DNA of 64,000 nucleotides from positions 7,564,001-7,628,000 of the forward strand of contig OX388348.1 of assembly GCA_947579665.1 (NCBI GenBank), in the 5' to 3' direction. Position 1 is the stretch's first letter. The number at the start of each line of letters is the position of its first letter. Shown here in pieces: positions 34,032 to 44,849 of the stretch. This stretch comes from Sympetrum striolatum. Lineage: Eukaryota > Arthropoda > Insecta > Odonata > Libellulidae. Below the pieces are notes generated by a model. That model made no database searches. It was not told where the DNA came from and worked only from the letters and a program-made list of their open reading frames with translations. The translations under genes were made by a program, and so were the position numbers.

Positions 34032-34071
34032 AAACGTTACAGGGAGGTAATCACAAAACATTATTACTTTT

Positions 34072-34200
34072 GGTCGTTTATTTCCCCGGGCAATTAGAGA
34101 GGTTGATGGAGTAGATTACGTGATGATGGTGTTATTACAACCCCTGCCATACCCATTTGGCGGCTCGCGGGGTATATATCTAAATCTAAATCTATATATT
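34072..34200 (+). repeat. CR1-like LINE 3' end
   Basis: Starts with a coding remnant FIPRAIREVDGV (the C-terminal PRAIREW block of CR1/L2 RTs), then GTGATGATGGTGTTATTACA, CCCCTGCCATACCCATTTGG, CGGCTCGCGGGG and a (TATATCTAAATC) tail. It parallels the minus-strand copy at 13105-13190. Confidence 0.65.
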
Positions 34201-35265
34201 TGGTTTGGAACTACCGCCGAGAAAATTGGAAAGTGTGAACCCGCGAATTGTCCTGGTTGTAGACGAACAATGAATAATAATATGCATAAGAATGTCAATA
34301 GTTCTAGAGGCTTTTGTTTACAGACTAAAAATGAAAAAGATTCGCTTGCGCGGTCCGCTAGTTGTCCGTCTATAGAAGTAGAAGACCTCAATGAAGAAAT
34401 AGTCACTAATAAGCCTGAGTAAGTTGGCCTGAGCTCCTTGCCTTACGACCGGTTTGTTGTTGCGAGTGACGCATAGGCTTTCGAAAATCGGCTGCACTGA
34501 AAGCGAAAGGTTCATCGTGCTTCGAGAAATCAGGAGGCCCTGTCAAATACCTCTAATAAGTGTGGAAAATGAGTCAAAGGACATTGTCTTTCAGTGAACG
34601 ACCTCGAATCCTTGGTAGAAGAGGAATGTCCACTGACACACGAAACATGTTCTTGACCGACAATTGGTGATGAATCTGTTCCGAATCCTTCATATCCAAT
34701 GGTTATTTTTCCATAATGAATTGTATCTCTCAGGTAAATATATATATTAATCACAGGGGCGTATAAATATATGTGGAAACCATATCTTAAATTCGTTCAT
34801 TTCCCGAACAAGAGAAGTTTAAGATAAAAAACTCATTTAACTTAAGCGGAATTCGAGCTCATGCCCTTCCTATGCCAATAACATGTGTCAGACAGCTGCA
34901 AAATCACCTCTTAATTAGCAACTAGTTATAGTTATGACACTTCCCAACAAACTGAGAAGTCCATTTTAGCAGCTTATTAATAATATTATTATGGCAGCAT
35001 AATCCTGGTTAATTAATTAACTTGATAAAGTCAGACGTTCATAAAATACGTATCAGTACTAAAAACTTGGGTTGTTTATTAGGAAGTCTTTGTTTACTAA
35101 AATACGCTAATACAATAATATTATTTGGGAATATTTTTACGATTGCAATAACATCTAATTTCCTTAGCACCATGGTGAGGAAGGAGCTTTGAATTAGCCA
35201 GAGGATAGTTTCTACTGGGCGACTGTAAAATGAGGGTCCTGAGTCTAGCTGATATAGGCACGAAA
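34201..35265. other. No recognisable feature
   Basis: The frame at 34120-34422 runs out of the LINE tail and shows no known domain. Nothing else seen. Confidence 0.4.
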
Positions 35266-35279
35266 AGGAAAAATATACC

Positions 35280-35450
35280 TGGCATCTGCAATACTTGCTT
35301 TGAAAGTGCTCAACATATGGTTAAAGCTTTTCCGCGCGAGGTAATGATGAAAATATCATTTCAACATTTGTTTTGTATTGGCGCCTGCAATACTTTGAAG
35401 GGATCAACTTTTGGTTAAAGACTTTCCTCGCGAATTATGAAAGCCTTAAT
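35280..35450 (+). repeat. Tandem duplication, unit about 100 bp
   Basis: CTGCAATACTTGCTTTGAAA with ATGGTTAAAGCTTTTCC (from 35286) recurs as CTGCAATACTTTGAAGGGAT with TTGGTTAAAGACTTTCC (from 35387). Two diverged direct copies in tandem. Confidence 0.6.
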
Positions 35451-36523
35451 TCATTTCTACGTGAATTTCTCCGCGCGAAGGCAACACAATTAACTAATGA
35501 CCAAGGTCACCGAGCTCCCTGTTACAAAATTTAAGACAAGTCCGATATATGCGCAGAAATTGTTCGGTTTTTATGAAATCATGTTTTTTTTAACTTTGGA
35601 ATTGGTATTTTTCCTTTTAACTCCGGACGGACAATGATTTCATGTATTCTAGTTGACAAATGGTGTATATAAATTTATATTACGAATTTCCTTCGTCTGC
35701 ATGATTAAGTTGGTGAAAAATTATATTCCGTAGACAAAATACAAATTTTACGATGTGTCATAGTAACTCAGTAATCGCTCTAACGACTTCTCGAATTCTA
35801 ATTGCTGAATTGAAAACATAAGAAAACACATCAAAAATCCTCCTCGGAATGTTTATCACAAATAATGAATATCCTATGTTTGAACTGGACGTTTGAAGAA
35901 TTACATTTACATTAATATCCAGCAGGCAGCTGTAAGACGTATGTTCGAGTGAGAAACCAAACTACCAAAATAACGCCTTATTAGCGTACAAATTATCCAG
36001 AAAAAGAGACCATTATAGGCCATCTGTTCTCGCTATAATCTCGCAAAACATCATTTTCCTCTAGACTCCAAAATTCTCGTTTTCTAAAGGTGAGAATCAC
36101 CACATCGCGTATTTCTACTCCAATCCCACTTATTCCTTATTGCTACGCATTATTAAAACCGAATAGCATTCTTCAAATTATTAAGAATTAAATTTCAATT
36201 ATTTTCCATGTATTTTATTGCATTTAAGATTGAAATTAGAATAAATATATATTTAACCTATCGTTCTATAAATACGATAACTATATGTGAAAGAGAAACG
36301 CCGAAATAAACATGACGAACTCGGGGAGAGATCGCGCGAAGGCTCTAAGAAGAGTTCGAAAGAGAGGAAATTTGTTTCAGTTCTAGGCTCCGACTCAAAT
36401 ATTACCGCTTTTCGAGGCTTTCCTCGGTGTTGCCAGTCAGTCACAGAAAGCAGAATTCCAAATAGTTTCTGTGAAAGCCACTGGTGCGCGCGCAAAGTGT
36501 TGCGATAATTTTTTCCGCCACTG

Positions 36524-36936
36524 TACCTTTCCCGTATTACTTTGCGGCGGGTGAAGCATGTTCTCTGGCGATGAATATCATGAAACCATATCCGAAAGGG
36601 CACCTTACTGACAAGAAGCGGGTATTTAATGGCCATCAAGAGGAAGAAAATCCATCGAGCGTAGATTCGTCGAAATTTCAACTGCCAATAAATTGCAGTG
36701 TAGAGATGGTCGACGACATTGCTTTAGCTATGTGCATACTTCATAACTTCATTCGTCACCATGAAGGTATACTTTATGTCCCAAGCGGGGATAAAAGCAT
36801 TTAAGAAGCCGTCGCAACTATCAGATTGGCAAACCAAAATCGATCGACATATCCTGCTCTTTCACACAGGGAAAAATTATGTGACTTTTTCTTTGAGCTC
36901 GAGAGAAGACTAGTATGGCAGGAGAGAAATAACTTC
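36524..36936 (+). pseudogene. PIF/Harbinger transposase, exon 2, C-terminal part
   Basis: Continuation of the transposase broken at 28906. It reads VPFPYYFAAGEACSLAMNIM (the family has ADEA at the third catalytic region; here Gly replaces Asp, so a catalytic residue is lost), KPYPKGHLT with KKRVFN, then a frameshifted stretch where the conserved RLSRARR helix should be (about 36628-36660), then DDIALAMCILHNFIRHHEG. After a TAA (36802) the frame still reads REKLCDFFFELERRLVWQ, the usual C-terminus, to a stop near 36936. Confidence 0.88.
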
Positions 36937-38360
36937 TAATTTCTTAAACATATTTTGGTTAACTGACTAATATTTATTTTATTTTCCTCAACTTGGCTTT
37001 TTCGTATATTTAAAGCTATCAGAAGTATTGCGTCCTATTACACTTAAAATTTGTGTGAGTGCCGGGAGTGTTATAACATTATACGAGCAAATCGCGAACA
37101 AGCAAATTTCTGCAAAAAACTTAGTTAAAGATATAAAAAATAAAGCATAACTTCACTTCAAAACCCTTAATGTTATTTTTAACAATTTGGGATTTTTGAA
37201 AATAATCGACCGATTAGACGCGTGTTTATTATTATACTTATTCTGTGCTACTTTTTTCTTTCGTTTAGGAAAATGATAATAGTAATAAAAAGGAAAAAAA
37301 TATTAACGAAAAAGAAAAATAACATTTACCAAGAATATCTAAAATATCTACGTCAAGAATCTAATCTAATCAACTAAAACAAAAATGCTGATTTATCGCT
37401 TTTATTTACTCGTTGTTCGCATTATCTTTGATGAAAATTTTGTTAAAATCCGTTCGTTTTTACTGAGAAAAAATATTATCCAGGTGTAGCTAAAGTAGAA
37501 CTTTACGGTATATACATACGAAAAGCAAACTAGCGTAGATATTAGCTACGTACAAATATCAAGTTATTTTGAAAAGATATAGATACCATTCTCCTAGATT
37601 TCTTCCGCTATCACAATCCAAGCTTTATCTTGGACCCTTGCACCGTGATAACCCGGCGAGGTATGGTCATATAAGCACTGATGTTGGCCAACGAGTTGCA
37701 CAAAATTAATATTTATATCCTGGTCATCACGCATGATACAACTTTTTGATTAAATATGACTGTAATATTGATTATCAGCAATAAAATCCTTGTCTGTTTT
37801 GTGAATCACTCTCAGAGAGCGGCGCGCACAAAATCAGAACACGTTCTAATCGAAAGGCAAAGCGACGGCGGAAGCAAACTGCGCCCTCGCCGCGCTTTCT
37901 TCGCGTCTCGTCTTTTGGCGTCGATTATGAAGTAACCAATGTTGCATTTCTAGGCGATATGGCGCCTCCGTCTCGCCGCCTCTATGGGCATCTGCCCAAA
38001 GACGCAACTATTCCGCTATATTCTAATCAAAACTACCAATTGACAAACATTCTGTGAGAACCATGTTTATAGAAAGTATAGTCCTTTCGACAAATAGTGG
38101 CGGGCACTCCGTAGTCTACTTCATAGGTGGGCCATCTCAAAATCAGGGCTTTCTGGAGAATTGCACTACCTCAAACCAAGATCACTTACTGCGCAGAGAG
38201 CATGCCCCCCTCAAAAGTTCGCTCTTTCTACCTCACGTCATCCGCCACTATTTGGATGAAAGACTCGCCATTTGTATTGTGCTGTAAATCTCGAAGTAAG
38301 TTCTCGAACATTCAATCGTGATAATCCGTAGCTAATCTCTATAAACAAACTATTCTAGAG
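36937..38360. other. No recognisable gene; GC-rich patch
   Basis: AT-rich except 37800-37990, which is strongly GC-rich with GGCGGCG- and CCGCCTC-type runs. No coding frame is recognised. One LTR of the adjacent Gypsy element may lie near the right end of this stretch, but I could not identify it. Confidence 0.35.
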
Positions 38361-38429
38361 CTTTATAGCTGTTTGCCATAAAGCAAACTTATGTCTGCCA
38401 ACATGCGCAAATACACTACACGTGTCCCC

Positions 38430-39240
38430 CTACCATTTATGCTTCTGGCCTGACAAGTAAGCATCATAAGGCATCTTTGGTGGTCTCTTGCATCGACTTG
38501 ATCTTTCCTTGGAGGGTGGTTCGATCTCTGCCTTGGGTGGTAGTTTTTCTCCTGGACTTGTCCTGGCTGGTGCTTGGCCATCAGCTGGCATGTCTTGTGG
38601 CCCCTGAACTCTTGCTTCCTTAGATTCTAGTCGTTGATTTTTTGTTTGTAATAACTCTTGTTCTGTGGTTCTCATCTGGTCTGCAAGCCTCCGCTGTTGT
38701 CTTCCATAGACCTCGACCATGTAAGAATATTTAGCGATTCTCTGGGAAACTGTTTCTTGATCATATCTTTTTCCATGCGGTTTTGCCACCCATACTCTCT
38801 GCCCATAGGTAAACTCTCGAAGTTTAGCTTTTCGATCATGGTATTGCTGTTGCTGGTGGAGCTGGTAATCAATCTTAGACTCCAAACTTGGTTTGAGTAA
38901 ATTCATACGAGTACGCAAACGACTTCCTAGCAATGCTTCTGCAGGTGATTTACCTGTGGTTGTGTAAGGCGCACTGCGATATGAAATCAGAAACTTCTGC
39001 AAACGCAAATCCAGATCTGAAGTATCGGTAGCAGATGCAAATCGGTCCTTGAATGTGCGAGCCGCCCTTTCCACTTAGCCATTTGTTTTAGGGTGGTAAG
39101 GCGTAGAACGAATATGGTGAATATTGTTTGATTGGCACTATATAGCAATTTTTGGTCCATTGTCGGAGACAAAAGTTCTTGGCAAATCGAGTTGAGCGAA
39201 AATCCGATGTAAAATGCGGATAGTTTTGTCTGCTGTAGTG
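38430..39240 (-). pseudogene. Gypsy integrase, C-terminal part
   Basis: Begins just after the nested LINE (39248-39553) with ADKTIRILHRIFA, then VSDNGP with the second catalytic Asp (about 39160), an in-frame TAG, HPKTNG, another TAG, and VERAARTFKDRF with the catalytic Glu (about 39070). Further on are FLISYRSAPYTTTGKSPAE (the ubiquitous Gypsy integrase block), LLGSRLRTRMNLL and a basic C-terminal tail. Integrase inserts the DNA copy into the chromosome. Two stops separate the catalytic residues. Confidence 0.9.
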
Positions 39241-39247
39241 ATTTCTG

Positions 39248-39553
39248 GGAGAGAATAAATTGGGTGGATAGAATAAGAAATGATGAAGTGCTAAGAAGAG
39301 ATAGAAAAAACATTATTCCGCACAATACAAAAGAGGAAAGGAAGTCGGATATATTGTAAGAGGGAAGGGAATTTTAATTACTGCAATTGAAGGAACGGTG
39401 GAAGGAGAAAAGAGAAGAGGAAGAAGAAAGCTGAAATTATTAGATGAGGTGATGAGAGAAGGATACAAGGAGACCAAAGAAGAGACAGGATAAAGTGGAA
39501 AAAGTTGTGGTGAATGGTACCTGCCAACAGGCTGAATACCAGATGATGATGAC
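39248..39553 (+). mobile_element. 306-bp LINE fragment nested in Gypsy integrase
   Basis: Bounded by the 9-bp direct repeat TGATTTCTG (39239-39247 and 39554-39562), a target-site duplication. The interior encodes the C-terminal tail of a non-LTR retrotransposon: ERINWVDRIRNDEVLRRDRK, then after a frame change AIEGTVEGEKRRGRRK and LLDEVMREG, ending in GATGATGATGAC. The insertion is 5'-truncated. It is a different family from the RTE at 60310-62007. Confidence 0.88.
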
Positions 39554-39562
39554 TGATTTCTG

Positions 39563-40000
39563 TTGGAACTATTTCGAGTCATTTTGAATGTGCATCAACC
39601 AAAATGAACCAATGGTCGCTCAAAAAAAGTCCTGTGTAGTCAACATTTATGCGACTCCATGGCTCCGATGGTACCGTCCAAGAAAATAACCGTCGTGCCG
39701 CTTCACGTGACACTTCACGCCGGCCTTGCTGACATGTAGCGCAACATCGTGTTCGATGTCATTGTCGATTATTGGCCACAAGGCATGAAATCTAGCCAAT
39801 GATTTCATTGCCACAATTCTAGGATGTCCATCATGAAGCATTTTCAAAATCTGTTCTGGTAGGGAATGGGGCACAATTATTATTCCTTGCTAGAGCAAGA
39901 TGTTGCTCTCGAAAGACAATTGCTCCCGCTTAGTACGCACAAAGCTGGGAATCTACATTTCTTTTGAAATAGGGCCATCCTCTAACCAGGTGCGATATCA
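39563..40000 (-). pseudogene. Gypsy integrase, N-terminal zinc and first catalytic part
   Basis: On the minus strand: a decayed zinc-binding region with LKMLHDGHPRIVAMKSLARF and WPIIDNDIEHDV (39647-39874), then RINVDYTGLFL with the first catalytic Asp and FILVDAHSK (about 39570-39660). The reading frame is interrupted by the nested LINE and continues at 39240. Confidence 0.85.
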
Positions 40001-40149
40001 ATCGGTCCAAAATTGAATATTTTCGAGTTTCATGAACCAACTCGTCTTTGGTTACTGACAGATCTTGCAACCGCAAAAGGATCGCGGGTTGGCCACTGGT
40101 TTCCATCTTAGAAATGTTTGACATCGATGACGGGAACCTCGATAGCAAA

Positions 40150-41175
40150 TCTGCAGTGCAATCTTACTTACCGGAGACATATTGAATCTCGTAGTTGTAC
40201 GCAGATAATTTAATCAGCCAACGTGTCAATCGACTCGCAGCCATTTTCGAAATTTCCCGTTTGTCGCCGAAAATGCGTTCCAATGGTCGGTGATCGGTCT
40301 TCAAATTGAAGCGTCGACCGCACAAATACTGTTGGAATTTTATCACACCAAACAGTATAACAGAGGCCTCTTCGTCAATTGTCGTTCTACGTCCGTTAGC
40401 GTCCTTGACGCATAGGCAATTGGTCTTTCAGTTCCATTTGGGAACCTATGCAAAAAGACCGCTCCCAGACCCTTGCCGCACCTATCTGTTGTCAAAATGA
40501 GTGGCAAGTCTGGGTCGCAACGAACCAGCGTGTTCGAAGATGTCAGCACCTCTTTTAGTTGCTGGATAATGTGTTCTGGCCTCCATTTCCAATTAGCACC
40601 CTTCTTCGTCAGAAGATGCAATGGCACGCATTGTTGCTGCATATTGGGGATACATTTCCTGTAGTAGTTTACAGCACCCAGGAAAGCTCGAAGCTCGTAT
40701 ACGTTGCTCGGAATAAGTATCCTTTCGATAGCCTCTATGAGTTCCTCCGTCGGGTGTAACCCATTTGCGTCGATTCTGTGTCCCCAGGACGTCACTGAAG
40801 ACTGTAGAAACTTGCACTTCGATAAGCGCGCTTTCACATAAGCTTGCCGCAAACCATTGAGCCCGGCCAGAATTTGTTCCATTATTTTCTGGAACAGTGT
40901 GGTACGAAACTTACTCCAAACGGTAGACGTTTATACCGGAAATATTCTTTGTGCGTTTCAACTACCAAATACGTCCTAGATTCTTCGGCTATGCTTAATT
41001 GCAGGTATGCATCCTTCAGGTCAATTACCGAAAAGTATTTGCCTCCGTTGAGTTTCGCGGCGATGACTTCAAATCGCGGTAGCGGATGTGGGTCAACGAT
41101 AATGTGTGGGTTGATGGTCACCTTGAAATCTCCGCAGATCCTGATGGTACCCGAAGACTTGATAACTTACACGAT
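40150..41175 (-). pseudogene. Gypsy reverse transcriptase and RNase H
   Basis: Minus strand from about 41175: FKVTINPHI, HPLPRFEVIAAKLNGGKYFS, DLKDAYLQL and KRLPFGVS are the palm of the Gypsy RT, ending about 40900. The next frame starts MEQILAGLNG and jumps directly to LRQAYVKARLSKCKF: the roughly 30 residues that should hold the catalytic YxDD are deleted at about 40850. Beyond it are GHRIDANGLHPTEE, LRAFLGAVNYYRK (connection), then the RNase H domain with LILTTDRCGKGLGAVF, PIAYASRTL (to 40343) and FNLKTDHRPLERIFG (40164-40346). Enzymatically dead. Confidence 0.92.
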
Positions 41176-41529
41176 TGAGGAAGTTCACTCAACTAGCATC
41201 GTTGCTGAACCCACTGGCTCGATGGTATAATCTTTGACTGGACGTGCAATTTCTCCCTCGACAGGGCTTTTGATTGAAAACGCAACTGGTCGGGGTGCGA
41301 AAACCTTCGGTTATGCATCTGACCACATATGGACCACAGCTTTGTAACACTCAATTTTACCAGTCTCCCCGTTGAAATTATCCGAAAACTCATCGATAAG
41401 CACTTTCGCAACCTCGTTGTTATTGGTGGTAACCTCTGATGTCGGTTTTACTGGTGTAGAGCCCAGCATCTCACTCCGCTTCTCTACTCGGCACACCCAA
41501 ACGCCCTCCGGGAGTGGAAGCTTGAATTC

Positions 41530-41840
41530 CAAGCACCAATCCATACCAAATAAAGGAGCGTCATTCACCACATAGACCTGCAATCGCTAGGTGTTGAGCT
41601 GACTTTGATGCTTCCTATGACAAGTGTCTCCACCGGTATCTTCGTGTAGGCAACCAACGACGGCGTCGGCGTAAGCCTCGGAGATCCAATCGATTTCCAT
41701 TCTCTCTCGCTGATAACAGACTGCGCCGCTCCGGGGTCGTAGAGCTTCGTAATCTCCATGCCTTCTAGTTTGACCATTACAGGCTTTCCTGCCTGTCGTG
41801 ACAACTGCGTGAATATTATGCAAATCCTCATCACAGGCAG
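41530..41840 (-). pseudogene. Gypsy retroviral-type aspartic protease
   Basis: Minus strand: GKPVMVKLEGM, then the active-site block KLYDPGAAQSVIS at about 41750-41710, where the family has D-T/S-G-A; here Pro replaces Thr/Ser. LVIGSIKV follows, then, after a frame change near 41583, LFGMDWCLEFKL (about 41550-41520), the family's C-terminal strand. It would cut the polyprotein; the active-site change and frameshift argue it is dead. Confidence 0.8.
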
Positions 41841-42545
41841 AGTTCTCGCAGTCTGATTGGTCTTGATTGCCTTCGTATACGGCATTCGTTCTTCGAGGCT
41901 TTCTTCTCAACTTTGGAAGTCCTGCGCGACCAATTTTTAAACATACCGTCACAAAGTGTCCTTCCAAACCGCACTCGTCGCACCTTTTGCCAAACGCAGG
42001 GCATGCTCCCCTCTTTCGTGTCGTTTTCTGCCACATTTGAAACAATAGCTGTTGGAAAGCTGTCGCCTTCATCTCGTCGAGTACTTTCTGTGCTTCGTGC
42101 TCGCTTTGCGTAAGTCTGCGTGTACTCATCTCATCGACGGTAGTCGCATTTTCAAAGGACTGAAGTTGTTTTTGCCGAAGCGTGGCTTGTTCCAGTATCA
42201 AAACTGCTGTTTCAACCTGATGCAACGTGTGTGCATTATCTGGAAACCGGCGCCAAAGATCGCGTTGCCAATCCGGGTCGTTTATTCCGATGGCGATTTG
42301 ATCTCTTTCATTTAAAGAGTTTCCGTACTCGCAGTTGCCGGCAATCCTCCGCAGCTCATTGATGAGCAGGACCACGGACTCATCTTCCTTCCGTCTTCGG
42401 ATCGAAAGGTTCACCCTATCTGCCATGATGCGGTGAATAATAGATCCGCAAAGATTCTTTTATCTGATCATAGGTCTTTGTTTCCACTTCCTCAGGTTTG
42501 AAATCGTCCACCAACAACCAATATATCGACGCTTTTCTGTCATTT
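41841..42545 (-). pseudogene. Gypsy gag with CCHC zinc knuckle
   Basis: Minus strand from about 42545: SIYWLLVDDFKPEE and KTYDQIKESLRIYYS (degenerate capsid part), RVNLSIRRRKEDESVV, ELRRIAGNCEYG and IAIGINDPDWQRDLWR, the usual Gypsy gag C-terminal helices. A zinc knuckle C-x2-C-x4-H-x4-C (CDECGLEGHFVTVC) lies near 41982-41941 and would bind genomic RNA. The frame is lost around 41795 where protease should follow. Confidence 0.82.
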
Positions 42546-43740
42546 GAAATGTTTCTTAAATGTACAACTCACCTATCATTCAAATCAAGTTATGAAATGG
42601 CATACCGAAGTCAGAAGGTATGAGAACGTTCCACAATTTATTTAATATATTAAGCAATTTAGTAGCTTAAATTATAACGACGAGGTAATCTGAGGATGAA
42701 AGATGTCATTGCGCTGCACCGCGTTCAATGAGAAAACGACCTAAACTACGCATCAAACAGCTCGGAGGATCTAACAGCCTACACACTATCGAAAGTTGGT
42801 TTCTTCTTAAGAATTGTTAGACATATGAAATATAAAGATCATAAAATTGCTCGAGTTCATGTCTTCATCAGCTATCGTCTTTAAATAATCTTTAAAAATA
42901 TTTCTTTACATTCATCGACAGCCGTATTTCCACATCTTCAAAATTCGATCTCCTGTCTTTGAGGATTACGAACATCGGTATCTCTTTTTAATGTTCCTAA
43001 TTTATTACTTCTCTTTACTGTTAGTTACCATCATAGGTTTCTTACCCGATGTCTCTTACATAGAGTAAACCTGATTTTATATTCATGGTAGAGAGTAATC
43101 GGGATAAAGCAGATGAAGTTTGATGAATAATAATAATTCCAAGAAACAAGTTCCACTATAAAATGAGTAAACCGTTTTACTCCCAATTTCGCTTCTCCGC
43201 TTAGCCATTCCTTAATAAATCCCGGGAACTTGGAGCGGTGTCGTGCGTTTCTTCTTTGTGTGCATCTGCCGGAAATCACGCCGTAACTTTTCGTGCACGT
43301 GCTGCGACAACGCCTTCCAAACATGTCATCCCTACAATTTAATAACTCGCTCTGATACGAGTATAAGGAGAGATGGTGCATGACTACAGTTGCAGATGTT
43401 TCATACTTAAGTGTTCCATTGGAAGGATTTGTACGTCGATGGAATCAATAAGGAAAATGTTCACTTGGTGTTCCTCAATTAAAATAGTATCGAACCAATT
43501 TCTAAATCACAAAAGCCCTATTTATTCTCAGATAATTGAAATAGTAAATACTCCTCTCATTAATATAGTAAGTTTATAATTACTGTAAAAAGTTTTAAGA
43601 AAATATTACATTAAAAAATCAAATTAGAAGAAATTATTAGGGAAATTAAATTAGAGAAAAATAATCTAAGCAAAGGTAATCGTGATAGGAAAACTTAATG
43701 CAATATTAAAATGGTAAAAGAACAGCAGATACGTACAGTA
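42546..43740. other. No recognisable gene
   Basis: Expected position of the 5' LTR of the minus-strand Gypsy element, but I could not match any part of it to the other side. Nothing else seen. Confidence 0.35.
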
Positions 43741-43743
43741 TGG

Positions 43744-43789
43744 CTGAAGATGGCCGATCTGTGCCGAAACCGGTCGTTTTTCAAATAAA
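43744..43789 (+). ncRNA. Hammerhead-like motif with AATAAA
   Basis: CTGAAGA (43744-43750), short stem II GGC/GCC (43752-43754, 43763-43765), GAAA (43766-43769), palindromic ACCGGT (43769-43774), C (43775), AATAAA (43784-43789). Same layout and nearly the same right part as at 21184-21228. Stem I is not evident. Confidence 0.35.
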
Positions 43790-43875
43790 TGTGTGGAAAA
43801 AAGTATTTGTAAATCTTTATTCTTAACATCCTACGTACAGTATTGCCTGAAAGATATGTGGTGCTTATTTTTTTG

Positions 43876-43900
43876 ATAATAATAATAATTGTATTGGTCC
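43876..43900. repeat. Short (ATA)n run
   Basis: TGATAATAATAATAATTG; possibly a LINE trinucleotide tail like those at 22816 and 33956, but the flank does not match them. Confidence 0.3.
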
Positions 43901-44689
43901 ACCGACATACAAGTATGTATAGGATAAGTCACATTGTTCATTATATAGTTAATACTTATAATAATTATTTATACAAAGTACAAGTCTAAATTACAATATT
44001 AATTAGGCTTATTATAGCTGATTTTTTTGAAAACGCGATAACTGAAATGGAATTCGAAACGGAAATTCCGACTAAACATCAGTGACAGAAAGATTCGAGT
44101 GGAAATCACCCAAGGAAACTATTAATCAATGGTTTTCTACATAATCGATAAAACAAAAGATAAAAATCCTTTTACTTTTCGGTCAAGTTTTGCTGTAACT
44201 TAAAACTCACGGCTCGATTCCTCAATGGTTATAAACACCAAATATTACTATTGCTTCTTTGATTGATGCAGGCTACCCCAATTGCTTGTGCATTATGTAT
44301 GTAATGCAATCTTCACAAACTCCATTTTCGACAATCGTCAAATATAGATCGAATCGATCTTATCTATTATCAAATATATAAGATTTACCGCTTAATTCAG
44401 AGAATTATATTAAAATATCCGCAATTTACCAACCAGGTTATTTATGCAGAATCATTTGAATAGATCGAGAAAGATCAATTTCAAGTGACGCACTTGTATC
44501 TAGCATTTTTATTCCTCGGAAAAGTCAGTAAATAAAATTGAAAAAAATCTTGATGTATATGTCTGTTTCTCCGTAAGAATCTTCACAGCATATTGTTTGT
44601 GACTGCGAATGCTAATGCCCCATTAAATTGCTTCCTCTTCATATAATCTATCACTTATCCTAAACATTAAATTTAAGAGAACGTAAATT
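43901..44689. other. No recognisable feature
   Basis: AT-rich. I see no repeat or frame. Confidence 0.45.
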
Positions 44690-44790
44690 CTCAATGTCTT
44701 CTTACGGATAAACTCAGGAGCTCGGATTCAACAATTTCCTTGGTCGTCAGGGGAACGGGTTGTTTTCAATCTCGAAGTTTAACAAAATAT
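44690..44790 (-). repeat. Helitron-like family fragment, inverted
   Basis: The reverse complement reads CCTGACGACCAAGGAAATTG, a TTGAATCCGAGCTCCTGAG block and TTATCCGTAAGAAGACATTG, matching 7690-7760 of copy B. It lies head-to-head with the next copy. Confidence 0.65.
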
Positions 44791-44849
44791 TCGCGCATTT
44801 CATTGAAATCCTTAAAATTTCGAAATAATAGTCCTACGAATTCTGATCA

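Larger units (their letters stand above)
28907..36525. mobile_element. 7.6-kb TA-flanked insertion with Tc1-type inverted repeats
   Basis: Left repeat 28909-28936 begins CAGTGGGGGAAACAATTATC; right repeat, read in reverse from 36523, begins CAGTGGCGGAAAAAATTATC. They match at 25 of 28 positions and are flanked by TA (28907-28908, 36524-36525). On both outer sides lies the same Harbinger transposase; deleting the insertion and one TA gives the family sequence DNVPFPYYFAAGEA across the join. This fits a Tc1/mariner-type element, enlarged far beyond the usual 1.3-2.5 kb by later insertions such as the CR1-like element inside. No Tc1 transposase motif (DDE block, helix-turn-helix) was recognised. 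Confidence 0.75.
38430..42545 (-). mobile_element. Ty3/Gypsy LTR retrotransposon interior, Mag-like, dead
   Basis: In minus-strand order: gag, zinc knuckle, protease, RT, RNase H, integrase. The order RT before integrase places it in Ty3/Gypsy; the wording of the RT/RNase H blocks resembles the Mag clade. Multiple frameshifts, a deletion of the RT catalytic core and a nested LINE make it inactive. No LTR pair was recognised on either side. Confidence 0.9.

Noticed and set aside
28886..36524. 9-bp direct repeat CGCCACTGT as a target-site duplication of the insertion
   Set aside because: The right-hand copy lies mostly inside the right inverted repeat; the TA-bounded reading explains both the inverted ends and the transposase reading frame better.
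36253..36681. 142-codon minus-strand frame
   Set aside because: Overlaps the end of the insertion and the antisense of the Harbinger transposase; no motif of its own.
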